Shown here: one piece after another, positions 18,403 to 27,218 of the stretch
Numbering within the stretch: position 1 is the first letter of the stretch
How the letters are laid out: every line of letters starts with the position of its first letter
DNA from: an uncultured Muribaculaceae bacterium
GTDB taxonomy: Bacteria; Bacteroidota; Bacteroidia; Bacteroidales; Muribaculaceae
Length of the DNA stretch: 64,000 nt
Assembly (NCBI GenBank): GCA_910586975.1
Contig: CAJUKX010000007.1
Location: forward strand, 35,194-99,193
Direction of reading: 5' to 3'
The notes under the pieces: generated by a model
What the model saw: only the letters and a program-made list of their open reading frames with translations
Database searches by the model: none
Told to the model about the DNA's origin: nothing
Made by a program: the position numbers and the translations under genes

Positions 18403-19734
18403 ATGATATTAATAGTAGACGATGATCCGGTGATACGCACCTCGCTGCGGATGCTGCTTTCAAATGCCGGCTATAGCACCGATACGGCCGACTCGCCCGT
18501 CCGGGCCATGGAAGTTGTGCGACGAAGTGTGCCGGAGCTGGTTCTGCTCGATATGAATTTCTCGCGCTTCACCACCGGCCACGAGGGCCTGACCCTGCTG
18601 CGGCAGATCAAGATATTCGCGCCCGAGGTACCGGTGATACTCATGACCGCCTGGGGCAGCATAGAGCTGGCCGTGGAGGGCATGAAGGCCGGGGCGTTTG
18701 ACTTCATTACCAAGCCCTGGGACAACCGCAACCTCATCACCCGCATTGCCACCGCCCTCAACATGAGCCGTGAGCCCGAAGATGACCCTGCCACCGACAA
18801 CTCTTTCGACCGCAGCTTCATCATAGGCAAAAGCTCGGGGCTGAACGCAGTGCTCGACACCGTGAGGCGTGTGGCTCCAACCAACGCCCCGGTGCTTATA
18901 ACCGGCGAAAGCGGCACCGGCAAGGAGCTGATAGCCGAGGCCATACACCGCAACAGCCGCCGCGCGGCCGGTCCGTTTGTCAAGGTTAACCTGGGCGGTC
19001 TGTCGCAGTCGCTCTTCGAGAGCGAGATGTTCGGCCACAAGAAGGGCGCGTTCACCGATGCCGTGGCCGACCGCGTGGGACGCTTTGAAGCCGCCGACGG
19101 CGGTACTATTTTCCTCGACGAGATAGGCGAACTCGACATCACCTGTCAGGTAAAGCTGCTGAGAGTGCTTCAGGAGATGCGCTTCGAACCCCTGGGCAGC
19201 AGCAAAACCAAGCAGGTAGACGTGCGCGTTGTATGCGCCACCAATGCCGACCTGCGCCGCATGGTGGCCGCACGCACATTCCGCGAGGATCTGTATTACC
19301 GCATAAATCTGGTAAACCTCGAGCTGCCGCCCCTGCGCTCGCGCACCGACGACATAGCCCTGCTGGCCGAATACTTCATGCAACAGGCCGCCAAAGCCAA
19401 TGGCCTCGACAAGCCCTGCATAGCCCCCGATGCCATAGCTTTTCTGCGGCAGCAGCGTTTTCCGGGAAACATACGCGAACTGAAGAATCTGGTGGAGCGC
19501 ACACTGCTTATGAGCGGTGCCACAACCCTGTCGGCCGATGACTTCCGCGCATGCACATCTTCGTCGCCAGCCACATCCTCAACCCTCGAAGACATAGAAC
19601 GCATGCGCATAATAGAATCGCTGCGCATAAACCACGGAAACATGACTCAGGTGGCCGCCGACCTGGGCCTGAGCCGCGGCGCTCTGTACCGTCGTATCGA
19701 AAAACTTAATATCGACCGAAACGGATGCGACTGA
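18403..19734 (+). CDS. Sigma-54-dependent response regulator (NtrC type)
   Basis: A 443-residue activator. Receiver domain 1-118 with acidic pocket D6-D8, phosphoacceptor D50, T82 and K104. AAA+ domain about 137-365 with Walker A GESGTGKE (168-175), sigma-54 loop GAFTDA (215-220; the common variant of GAFTGA), Walker B IFLDE (236-240) and arginine-finger region FREDLYYR (293-300). A Fis-type HTH lies at about 405-435 (MTQVAADLGLSRGALYRRIEKL). It overlaps the kinase gene by 10 bases. Its likely target is the sigma-54 promoter at 9095. Confidence 0.96.
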   Translation: MILIVDDDPVIRTSLRMLLSNAGYSTDTADSPVRAMEVVRRSVPELVLLDMNFSRFTTGHEGLTLLRQIKIFAPEVPVILMTAWGSIELAVEGMKAGAFDFITKPWDNRNLITRIATALNMSREPEDDPATDNSFDRSFIIGKSSGLNAVLDTVRRVAPTNAPVLITGESGTGKELIAEAIHRNSRRAAGPFVKVNLGGLSQSLFESEMFGHKKGAFTDAVADRVGRFEAADGGTIFLDEIGELDITCQVKLLRVLQEMRFEPLGSSKTKQVDVRVVCATNADLRRMVAARTFREDLYYRINLVNLELPPLRSRTDDIALLAEYFMQQAAKANGLDKPCIAPDAIAFLRQQRFPGNIRELKNLVERTLLMSGATTLSADDFRACTSSSPATSSTLEDIERMRIIESLRINHGNMTQVAADLGLSRGALYRRIEKLNIDRNGCD

Positions 19735-21017
19735 AACACCTGTTCCTGATTCTTGTAGTACTGCAGCTCGCAGCCATTGCTCTGATTATATTGATTGGCG
19801 CCGGGGCAGGCTCAACATTGTTCTACATTGCCGAAGCCATTGTATTGGTCAATATACTCTATATAATATTCTTCTACACACGGCTGATACGGCCGCTAAA
19901 CAACCTGTACAGCGGTATCGACCTGCTGAAGTCGCAGGACTGGAACTCGCGGCTGCGACATGTGGGACAAAAAGACGTCGACAATATCTCCGACATATTC
20001 AACGCCATGCTCACCCGCCTGAAGCAACAGCGCATACGCTACGAAGAGCAGACCCACTTTGTGAACCTGCTCATCCATGCCGCCCCCGTAGGCGTGGTTG
20101 TGGCCGACTACAGCGGAAAGCGCGAATCGGTAAACCCGGCCGCCATAGCGCTGCTCGACAAATATCCCCGCCTGTGGCAATTCATGCAGGAACCGGCCGT
20201 TGGAGAGAGCGCCGACTTCAACACCGCAGGCGGCGACACACTGCGCTGCTCACGCCACAGCTTCATCGACCGCGGAGTTACGCACTACTTCTACCTCGTT
20301 GAAAACATCAGCGCATCGGTCGACGCCGCCGAACGCTCGGCCTACGAAAAAATCATACGCATCATAGCCCACGAGGTAAACAACACCGTCACCGGACTCA
20401 CCTCGGCCTTCGACGCCGTGATACCCCTGCTGTGCCAAGCCGGCGTGGCCGAGGACGCCACCGAGGTGTTGCGCTCATGCGCCGAACGCTCCACTACCCT
20501 GAGCCGGTTTATCAGCCGCTTTGCCGATGTGGTAAAGATACCTCAGCCCGTGCCGGTGGCCACAACTGTCAACAGCCTTGTAAACGACAATGCCTACTTC
20601 CTCGAAAGCCTGTGCATGCCACGCGGAATAAAGCTGTCGGTGCAGCTCATGCCCGACGACGCTCCTGTAATGATTGACAAAGTGCTCATGGCTCAGGTGC
20701 TGGTGAATATAGTTAAAAACTCGGTGGAAAGCATAGCTATATGCCATAAGGAAAATGGAACTATAATCATACGCACCTCACTCGACAACACAAAACACCC
20801 CGTACTCGAGATAATAGACAACGGCATAGGCATATCCGAAGAAAAGTCGCAGAAACTCTTCACCCCCTTCTACACCGACAAACCCGATGGCCAGGGCATA
20901 GGCCTGCTCTTTGTGCGCGATGTCCTGCGCCGCCACACAGCCACCTTCACCCTCTCCACCGACCCCGCCACCACCCTAACCCACTTCACCATAAGCTTCA
21001 ACAGTTCGGGAGCGTAG
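19725..21017 (+). CDS. Membrane histidine kinase partner of the sigma-54 regulator
   Basis: A 430-residue sensor kinase. Two transmembrane segments (about 6-25 and 31-51) with almost no periplasmic loop, a HAMP-like stretch, a PAS-like region about 105-195, phosphoacceptor H216 in IIAHEVNN, N-box NIVKNSVES (328-336), G1 DNGIG (365-369) and G2 GQGIGL (389-394). With so small a loop it probably senses a signal in the membrane or cytoplasm. It is coupled to the response regulator by overlap. Confidence 0.94.
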   Translation: MRLKHLFLILVVLQLAAIALIILIGAGAGSTLFYIAEAIVLVNILYIIFFYTRLIRPLNNLYSGIDLLKSQDWNSRLRHVGQKDVDNISDIFNAMLTRLKQQRIRYEEQTHFVNLLIHAAPVGVVVADYSGKRESVNPAAIALLDKYPRLWQFMQEPAVGESADFNTAGGDTLRCSRHSFIDRGVTHYFYLVENISASVDAAERSAYEKIIRIIAHEVNNTVTGLTSAFDAVIPLLCQAGVAEDATEVLRSCAERSTTLSRFISRFADVVKIPQPVPVATTVNSLVNDNAYFLESLCMPRGIKLSVQLMPDDAPVMIDKVLMAQVLVNIVKNSVESIAICHKENGTIIIRTSLDNTKHPVLEIIDNGIGISEEKSQKLFTPFYTDKPDGQGIGLLFVRDVLRRHTATFTLSTDPATTLTHFTISFNSSGA

Positions 21018-21057
21018 TCCACCGGATTACGCAATATACAATTGATTGGTTATCAAT

Positions 21058-21172
21058 AATATGGCATCCGAAGGAAGCCTGAAAACTCGTAGCCGTATAT
21101 GCCCTTCCTGCGCTCGTGCATAACGCGGTTACGGTATTTGCAGACATCCTCATCGGATGTCATATTCCCGAC
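21058..21172. repeat. Palindromic repeat, GGAATATGNCATCC family
   Basis: Left end AATATGGCATCCGAAGGAAG, right end CATCGGATGTCATATTCC; between them ACTCGTAGCC and a GC-rich middle. The left end matches the repeats at 42280-42312 (inverted) and 42070, and the right end those at 41151 and 63847. It follows the kinase stop by 41 bases and could act as a transcription end. Confidence 0.6.
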
Positions 21173-21241
21173 AACGCCTGATGTCATTTTGATATGAAAT
21201 ACATATCTGTCTGTTTAAATTTTTTATTTTATGTCAAAAAG

Positions 21242-21273
21242 TTTGAAATTATTCAAAAAAATATATACATTTG
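21242..21273 (+). promoter_or_regulatory. Promoter of the tlpA-DUF6029-omp28 cluster
   Basis: TTTG (21242-21245), 20 bases, then TACATTTG (21266-21273), a full Bacteroidota promoter. Transcription would begin near 21278, which places the first usable start codon at ATG 21294 and excludes the longer frame from 21231. Confidence 0.65.
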
Positions 21274-21293
21274 TAATTTCAAATTTCTTGCAT

Positions 21294-21788
21294 ATGTGTA
21301 AATCTTTCAAAAGCTTAGTTTTAACAGCGCTGTTGTTAATCATTTCATTTCCCGTATCGGCTCAGTTGCCTTCGATTCAGCTTAAGGATCTTAATGGTAA
21401 ATCGGTGAATATGGCCGAGCTGTCAAACGACGGTAAACCTTTTGTTATCAGCATGTTTGCCACTTGGTGCAAGCCTTGTCTGCGAGAGCTTCGCGCTATT
21501 GCCGACTTGTATCCCGACTGGCAGGACGAAACCGGCATGAAGATGTATATCGTGAGCATAGACGAGGCTCAGAACGTTTCGAAGGTGAAACCGCTGGTGA
21601 AGTCTGAGGGCTGGGATTATGAGGTGCTTCTCGATACCAACAGCGACTTTTTCCGCAGCATGGGTCTTGCCAGTGTGCCCCACGTGTTTATCGTCGACGG
21701 CAAGGGTAAGGTGGTGTATTCGCACTCGGGATATACCGACGGCTCTGAAACTGAAATAATCAAGAAAATAAGGGAACTCAACGACTGA
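21294..21788 (+). CDS. TlpA-family thiol-disulfide oxidoreductase
   Basis: A 164-residue exported thioredoxin-fold protein. Signal peptide SLVLTALLLIISFPVSA, then IQLKDLNGKSVNMAEL and the active site FATWCKPCLREL (C59/C62), and the cis-proline loop SVPHVFIVDGKGKV. It probably reduces disulfides in periplasmic or surface proteins. The start at 21294 is chosen because the promoter lies just upstream of it. It heads a cluster with two further CXXC proteins. Confidence 0.92.
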   Translation: MCKSFKSLVLTALLLIISFPVSAQLPSIQLKDLNGKSVNMAELSNDGKPFVISMFATWCKPCLRELRAIADLYPDWQDETGMKMYIVSIDEAQNVSKVKPLVKSEGWDYEVLLDTNSDFFRSMGLASVPHVFIVDGKGKVVYSHSGYTDGSETEIIKKIRELND

Positions 21789-21789
21789 T

Positions 21790-23454
21790 ATGGCTAAGGT
21801 TAGACTCTGTATTGCATGCGCTCTGTCGCTGCTGGCCGTGCAATCCCGGGCATTCACCGTGGGTGGTGACAACGGGGTGGCTTTCCATGGCAGCGTGCAG
21901 ACCGATATATTGTTTCCGGAAGAAGATGATGCCATTTCTACCGGCAAGTATGACCACGATGTGCTCTTCAACGCCTATGCCGACCTCAACATGATAAGTC
22001 GCTATGTGGATGCAGGCGTTAGGGTTGAGTTCATGAAATGGCCGCTGCCCGGCTATGAGAACGACTTCAAGGGCTGGGGTGTGCCGCATATCTATGCCAA
22101 GGGCCGCTACAAGGGCTTTGAACTGACTGCCGGCGACTTCTACGAGCAGTTTGGCAAAGGTTTCATCCTGCGCACATACGAGGAGCGTTCACTGGGTATT
22201 GACAACTCCATACGCGGCGGCCGCCTGAAGGTGACTGCCATTCCCGGTGTGCGTATCACAGCCCTTGGTGGTGTGCAACGCCGATACTGGGACTGGAAGA
22301 AGCACTCGCAGATATATGGCGCCGATGCAGAGATAAGTATCGACGAGATTTCAGAGAGCCTGCGCAAGCACGATGTGGGCTTGAGCGTGGGTGCATCTTA
22401 CGTGCTCAAACATGAGGACGACCAGGAAATAATGATTCCGGGCACCGACTATCGCCTTAACCTGCCCACCAATGTGAGCGCGTTTGACATACGCAGCGAT
22501 TTCCGCAAGGGCGACTTCGGCATATCCGGCGAATTTGCATGGAAAGGCCAGGATCCATCGTTTGACAATGACTATACTTACGGCAAGGGAACAGCCGTGA
22601 TGCTCTCGACCAACTATTCAACCAAGGGCATGAGTGTGCTGCTGCAGGCCAAGCGCAGCGAGAACATGGCATTCCGCAGCCAGCGCATGATGTCGGGTAC
22701 ATCGGCATTCATCAACAACATGCCGGCCTTTGCCTACCTGCACACCTACGCTCTGCCGGCCCTTTATCCATACGCCACTCAGGCCGCTCCGGGCGAATGG
22801 GCCTTCGAGGGGTCGTTTGCCTATACATTCAAGCGCAAGACCGCCCTCGGCGGCAAATACGGCACAAAGGTGAAACTCAATGCCAGCTACATACGCGGTC
22901 TCGACCACAAGGCTGCCGACACCACCATACCGGGTGTGATCAGCGGCACCGACGGCACCTCCACAAGCTTCTTCGGCATGGGCGAGGCTTACTACCACGA
23001 CATAAACCTGCAGGTAGACAAGCGCCTGAGCAAGAGCGTGAGCATCACCGCAATGTACATGAACCAAATGTACAACAAAACCGTGATCGAAGGTAAGGGC
23101 GGACGTGTAAAAACCAATATACTGGTACTCGACACCAAATGGAAGATGACCGACAAACTGACCCTGCGCAACGAGCTTCAGTATCTCTTTACCCATCAGG
23201 ACGAAAAAGACTGGGCATACGGCCTGCTCGAACTGTCGGTGGCACCATACCTTATGTTCACCGTGAGCGATATGTGGAACTGCGGCTCTACCAAGACCCA
23301 CTACTACATGTTTGGCGTGGCAGGCAACTACCGCTCCAACCGCCTGGCCCTGAGCTACGGACGCACACGTGCCGGATTCAACTGCTCGGGCGGTGTATGC
23401 CGTTACGTGCCCGCCACACGCGGCTTCCAGGTGGCATATACTTATACTTTCTAA
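21790..23454 (+). CDS. DUF6029 family outer membrane protein
   Basis: A 554-residue protein with a signal peptide (CIACALSLLAVQSRA) and a beta-barrel-like sequence ending in alternating hydrophobic/aromatic residues (GFQVAYTYTF), typical of outer membrane proteins. Internal features such as FELTAGDFYEQFGKGFILR and ERSLGIDNSIRGGRLK fit DUF6029. The function is unknown. It starts one base after the tlpA stop and is followed after 21 bases by the Omp28-like gene, so they form one operon. Confidence 0.8.
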   Translation: MAKVRLCIACALSLLAVQSRAFTVGGDNGVAFHGSVQTDILFPEEDDAISTGKYDHDVLFNAYADLNMISRYVDAGVRVEFMKWPLPGYENDFKGWGVPHIYAKGRYKGFELTAGDFYEQFGKGFILRTYEERSLGIDNSIRGGRLKVTAIPGVRITALGGVQRRYWDWKKHSQIYGADAEISIDEISESLRKHDVGLSVGASYVLKHEDDQEIMIPGTDYRLNLPTNVSAFDIRSDFRKGDFGISGEFAWKGQDPSFDNDYTYGKGTAVMLSTNYSTKGMSVLLQAKRSENMAFRSQRMMSGTSAFINNMPAFAYLHTYALPALYPYATQAAPGEWAFEGSFAYTFKRKTALGGKYGTKVKLNASYIRGLDHKAADTTIPGVISGTDGTSTSFFGMGEAYYHDINLQVDKRLSKSVSITAMYMNQMYNKTVIEGKGGRVKTNILVLDTKWKMTDKLTLRNELQYLFTHQDEKDWAYGLLELSVAPYLMFTVSDMWNCGSTKTHYYMFGVAGNYRSNRLALSYGRTRAGFNCSGGVCRYVPATRGFQVAYTYTF

Positions 23455-23475
23455 ACTCCTCAACTCTCCAACTTT

Positions 23476-24285
23476 ATGAATATCAAAACATTAATTATAG
23501 CAACCGCGGCCATTGCACCCGTAGTGTGCGGCTGCAACGACATCAAGGAAGACGACCGCTACCTGACGGTGGAAGGCGTCACCCCCGTCAGAGCCGTACT
23601 CATCGAGGACTTCACCGGCCAAAACTGCGTCAACTGTCCCGCAGCCCATGCCACCATCGAAAAACTGGTGGAACAATACGGTGCATCTGTAATTCCCGTG
23701 AGCATACACGCAGGCGGATTCGGCGTGAGCGTCAGCACCTCGCGACTGCCGTCGTACGTAGGCCTGATGCAGCCCGAAGGCAACAGCCTTAACGACAAAT
23801 ACGGTATAAAAGAATGGCCCAAGGGCGTGGTCAACGGCCATCATGCCACCAATCCCGACGAATGGGCCGCCGAGGTGCGCACCGAGCTTGCCAAAGAAAG
23901 TCCACTTTCAATAGTGATAGATGCGTCATACAACGCAGAAGACAACACCATAGAGGTCAGCACCACCATGATGCCCGCCGCCACACTGAGCGGCCGCCTA
24001 AACGTATGGGTGGTGGAAAGCGGCATAGTGGCATTCCAACGCGACATCACCGCCGGTCGCATCCCCGACTATGTACACAACCATGTGTACCGCGCATCGC
24101 TCACCGGCACCGATGGCGAGGCCGTAAACCTGCAACAGGGAATACACTCCACCGCCACACACTCAATAGCCGTGCGCAACAGCGACACAGAAGTGTGGAA
24201 TCCGGCCAATCTGAGCATTGTAGCATTTGTGAGCGACAACAGCGGCGTGCTGCAAGCTGCCTCATCCGATGTGAATAACCTTTAA
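23476..24285 (+). CDS. Omp28-related lipoprotein with CXXC
   Basis: A 269-residue Omp28-family protein. The lipobox VVCGC gives a lipidated C20. The thioredoxin-like motif is EDFTGQNCVNCPAAHATI (C51/C54), followed by KYGIKEWPKGVVNG and beta-sandwich sequence. Omp28 proteins are outer-membrane-associated in Bacteroidota. The conserved cysteine pair suggests it can be reduced by the TlpA protein of the same operon; that is inference. Confidence 0.86.
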   Translation: MNIKTLIIATAAIAPVVCGCNDIKEDDRYLTVEGVTPVRAVLIEDFTGQNCVNCPAAHATIEKLVEQYGASVIPVSIHAGGFGVSVSTSRLPSYVGLMQPEGNSLNDKYGIKEWPKGVVNGHHATNPDEWAAEVRTELAKESPLSIVIDASYNAEDNTIEVSTTMMPAATLSGRLNVWVVESGIVAFQRDITAGRIPDYVHNHVYRASLTGTDGEAVNLQQGIHSTATHSIAVRNSDTEVWNPANLSIVAFVSDNSGVLQAASSDVNNL

Positions 24286-24294
24286 CAGTATAAT

Positions 24295-24990
24295 ATGAAA
24301 AAGCTTTACTTAACTCTTGCACTGGCCGCTCTGGCCACAGCTTCACAAGCCAAGGAGCTGACATTCTATCTGGGCGACGACAACACAGCAATCGCCAACG
24401 AGTCTACAGTCTATTTCGACAACGTTACCATTGACAGTTACGACGGTGGCAAAGACATAGTGATGAATCCCCACATCAACATCATAAGCGATGTTGCCGC
24501 CAACGATATCATCTTGATTGCCGAGTGCACCTCGGGCCAGAACATACAGCTGTGTGCAGGCGGCACATGCGAGATGGGCAAGGAAATCACCAAGACAGGT
24601 GTGACCTTGGAAGCCGGTAAAAAGCTGGATATACAGTTTGAATACATGGGTATGGGTGTTGCTCCCGATGCTGAAATCCCCACTGTAGAATCCACAATCA
24701 CAGCCATGTACGAAGGCGACGACGACTCAATGGTTACCTTCACCATCATCATGGGCGAGGACGTCAACGGACTCGCCGTGATACGCACACCCAAGAGCCT
24801 CAAAAGCATAGCCGGTGCCATAGAATACACCCTGGCCGAGCCTGCCACACTCACCCTGGTAAGCACATCGGGCCGTACAGTTCTCAACCAAAACATCAGC
24901 GGCAACGGTTCAATCTCTACCGGCTCGCTCGCCCCGGGTATCTACGTCTATACCCTTGGCAACGAAACCGGCAAGATATATATACGCTGA
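24295..24990 (+). CDS. Exported protein with T9SS-like C-terminal domain
   Basis: A 231-residue protein with signal peptide (LTLALAALATASQA). The N-terminal 150 residues are an unrecognised beta-rich domain with three cysteines near 80-90 (IAECTSGQNIQLCAGGTC). The C-terminus YTLAEPATLTLVSTSGR ... GIYVYTLGNETGKIYIR has the shape of a type IX secretion sorting domain. It follows the Omp28 gene by 9 bases and is probably co-transcribed. Confidence 0.75.
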   Translation: MKKLYLTLALAALATASQAKELTFYLGDDNTAIANESTVYFDNVTIDSYDGGKDIVMNPHINIISDVAANDIILIAECTSGQNIQLCAGGTCEMGKEITKTGVTLEAGKKLDIQFEYMGMGVAPDAEIPTVESTITAMYEGDDDSMVTFTIIMGEDVNGLAVIRTPKSLKSIAGAIEYTLAEPATLTLVSTSGRTVLNQNISGNGSISTGSLAPGIYVYTLGNETGKIYIR

Positions 24991-25030
24991 CAAATCATAA
25001 CTCATTGTTTCATTTCCAAAACCCACAACT

Positions 25031-26974
25031 ATGAAAAGACGTCTACTCAGTCTGATCGGTGCCACGGCCATGATAGCCACGGCCGGTGCCATCACTCCGT
25101 TCAGTTCACCCAATCATTCAAGAATCACAAAGGGCGATATGCAGTCGGTACAGTATCCCATAGACCTCACCACAGCCCGCCCCGTAGCCAAGGTAATCAA
25201 GGCAGCAGATGCATCTACCTTTGACTATGCACCGGCCTACGAACCCTATACCGCGCTGGGTTTCAACAGCCAGGTAAAGACCAACAAACTGGCCATGGCC
25301 TTTGAGATGACTCCCGAGACCACCACCGAGTTTGCCGGAGCAACCATCACCCATATCAACTTCTACACCGGCGTGAACAGTTCAACCGGAATAAACAACA
25401 TCAAGGAAGTGACTGTGTTTATCTCTGACGATGCCGCCCACACCGGCACAGTCGTGGAGCAGAAAGCAGCAACCACCGATCAGAAATTCACATACTATAC
25501 AGTGAAACTCGACCAGCCCTATACCATCAAGGCCGGTACAGACATCTTTGTAGGTTGCTACAGCATCCTCACCCACTCCAAAGACCTTTGCATCGTGGTA
25601 GATGCCATGAATCACGAATCAAGCGAAGGCGGATGGGCAAGCAAATCATCCAAAACCGGTAAATTCAGCTGGGATAACATCGCCGACAGCTATGGCTTCG
25701 TATGTGTGAGCGCAACCCTTACCGGCATAGACTTCCCGCAAAACAAAATCAAGATTGGCAAGACTCAGGCTCCGGTCATCGTAAGCCCCGGCAAAGAATT
25801 CACAGCATCCATCAGCTTGACCAACCTTGGACAGAACCCCATCGAGTCTTTAGAACTCAACTACACCATAAACGGTGGCAATCCGGTAGACGCCACATTT
25901 ACTTTCGAGCAGCCTCTCACAAGCATGAAGAGCGACAACATAGATCTCAACCTTACGCTGAACGAGACAAACTCGCATAATTTCGAAGTAAAAATCACCA
26001 AGCTAAACGGTGTGGACATAAGCGATAAAGATCTGCATACAAGCTTTGCAGTGTCGTGCATGACCGCCGACCAGGGCTATGTACCCAACGCCGTAATCGA
26101 AGAATTCACCGGCACATGGTGCGGCTACTGCCCCCGCGGTATCGTGACCATGGAATATATCCGCGATCACTACAAAGACGGCACCCTGATACCCGTAGCT
26201 GTACATTCGGGCGATGCCATGGAGTCAGACTCCTACGTTGCCGTAGACTACAGCTTCAACGGATCGGGCTACCCCAACTCCATCATCAACCGCAATACCG
26301 CCTACTCAAGTAACGACGGTTCGCTCTATCCCTACCCCGCATCAACAATTGTATCGCAGATGCAGCTGGCCCGCCAAACACGCGTACCTGTAGAAGCCTC
26401 ACTCACCTGCTCATTCACCGACGACACCAAAAAAGCCGTAGCTTTTGAAGGTTTCACCCGTTTCTTCTTTGACGTTACCAATCCTGATTTCGCAATCTCA
26501 TTCGGTATCACCGAAGACAAGGTAGGCCCCTACGCACAAAACAACGGCTACGCAGGCCAGAAGGGTACATGTGAAGGTTGGGACGACCAAGGCTCTTCTG
26601 TAAGAACCATTTTCAACGATGTAGCCCGCAAACTTGATACTATCGACGGTATTGAAGGACTCATCCCCGCTACTGTATCAGCCGGAGCCGAGAACCCCTA
26701 CACCTACACCATGACACTTCCGTCAAACGTTAAGGCAGACAATATCAACGGTATAGTATATATCACCCACAAACCCACAGGTGTTATTATCAACGCCGCT
26801 ACGGTAAAGGCCGGCAACTTCGGCACAGCCGGTGTTGACGACATACTGAGCGAAGACGCTGCCAACGCACCCGTTGAATACTTCAACCTGCAGGGCATAC
26901 GCGTAGACAATCCCTCGGGCGGCATATTCATCCGCCGTCAAGGCAACAAGACCGAGAAAGTAGCCATCAACTGA
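25031..26974 (+). CDS. Large Omp28-like surface protein with thioredoxin motif
   Basis: A 647-residue exported protein. Signal peptide (LLSLIGATAMIATAGA), an N-terminal beta domain to about 230, a CARDB/Ig-like segment (SPGKEFTASISLTNLGQNPIESL, 250-330), then an Omp28-type thioredoxin domain with IEEFTGTWCGYCPRG (C364/C367), a beta-sandwich, and a C-terminal motif YFNLQGIRVDNPSGGIFIRR that recurs in the protein ending at 58165. The tail suggests sorting to the cell surface. Last gene of the redox cluster. Confidence 0.82.
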   Translation: MKRRLLSLIGATAMIATAGAITPFSSPNHSRITKGDMQSVQYPIDLTTARPVAKVIKAADASTFDYAPAYEPYTALGFNSQVKTNKLAMAFEMTPETTTEFAGATITHINFYTGVNSSTGINNIKEVTVFISDDAAHTGTVVEQKAATTDQKFTYYTVKLDQPYTIKAGTDIFVGCYSILTHSKDLCIVVDAMNHESSEGGWASKSSKTGKFSWDNIADSYGFVCVSATLTGIDFPQNKIKIGKTQAPVIVSPGKEFTASISLTNLGQNPIESLELNYTINGGNPVDATFTFEQPLTSMKSDNIDLNLTLNETNSHNFEVKITKLNGVDISDKDLHTSFAVSCMTADQGYVPNAVIEEFTGTWCGYCPRGIVTMEYIRDHYKDGTLIPVAVHSGDAMESDSYVAVDYSFNGSGYPNSIINRNTAYSSNDGSLYPYPASTIVSQMQLARQTRVPVEASLTCSFTDDTKKAVAFEGFTRFFFDVTNPDFAISFGITEDKVGPYAQNNGYAGQKGTCEGWDDQGSSVRTIFNDVARKLDTIDGIEGLIPATVSAGAENPYTYTMTLPSNVKADNINGIVYITHKPTGVIINAATVKAGNFGTAGVDDILSEDAANAPVEYFNLQGIRVDNPSGGIFIRRQGNKTEKVAIN

Positions 26975-27000
26975 TAGCATACCCATCACAAACCATATCT

Positions 27001-27037
27001 GGGCCATGCCACTTGCAGCAAAAGTGTGGCATGGCCC
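27001..27037 (+). terminator. Strong hairpin after the Omp28-like operon
   Basis: GGGCCATGCCAC pairs perfectly with GTGGCATGGCCC around a 13-base loop, 26 bases after the stop at 26974. There is only a short T-containing tail (CTTTATA), so termination may be partial. Confidence 0.65.
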
Positions 27038-27084
27038 TGCTTTATACACACACTTATGCCAAAAAACATTAATTTTTGGAAGAT

Positions 27085-27101
27085 GTGGCACGGTTTTTGT
27101 T
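27085..27101 (+). promoter_or_regulatory. Sigma-54-like element before the FKBP operon
   Basis: GTGGCACG-GTTT-TTGT has the RpoN spacing and shares GTGGCACGG-T-TTTTG with the element at 9095. It lies 118 bases before the FKBP start and overlaps the region of an ordinary promoter at 27109-27139. No ATAAC palindromes are present here. Confidence 0.35.
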
Positions 27102-27108
27102 CTTAGTA

Positions 27109-27139
27109 TTGAAAGTACCACAAAAAAAATGTATCTTTG
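27109..27139 (+). promoter_or_regulatory. Promoter of the FKBP operon
   Basis: TTG (27109-27111), 20 bases, TATCTTTG (27132-27139). Transcription would begin near 27144, giving a leader of about 75 bases. Confidence 0.6.
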
Positions 27140-27218
27140 TAGTTGACTTTCAATTATTAAAACATAAGATTGATAAAATTAACCACATTACAAGAACTAC
27201 ATAAAACTTTATAAGTAT

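Noticed and set aside
21231..21293. Longer N-terminus for the TlpA-family protein
   Set aside because: The added part covers the promoter (TTTG-N20-TACATTTG) and would place a basic stretch before the signal peptide.
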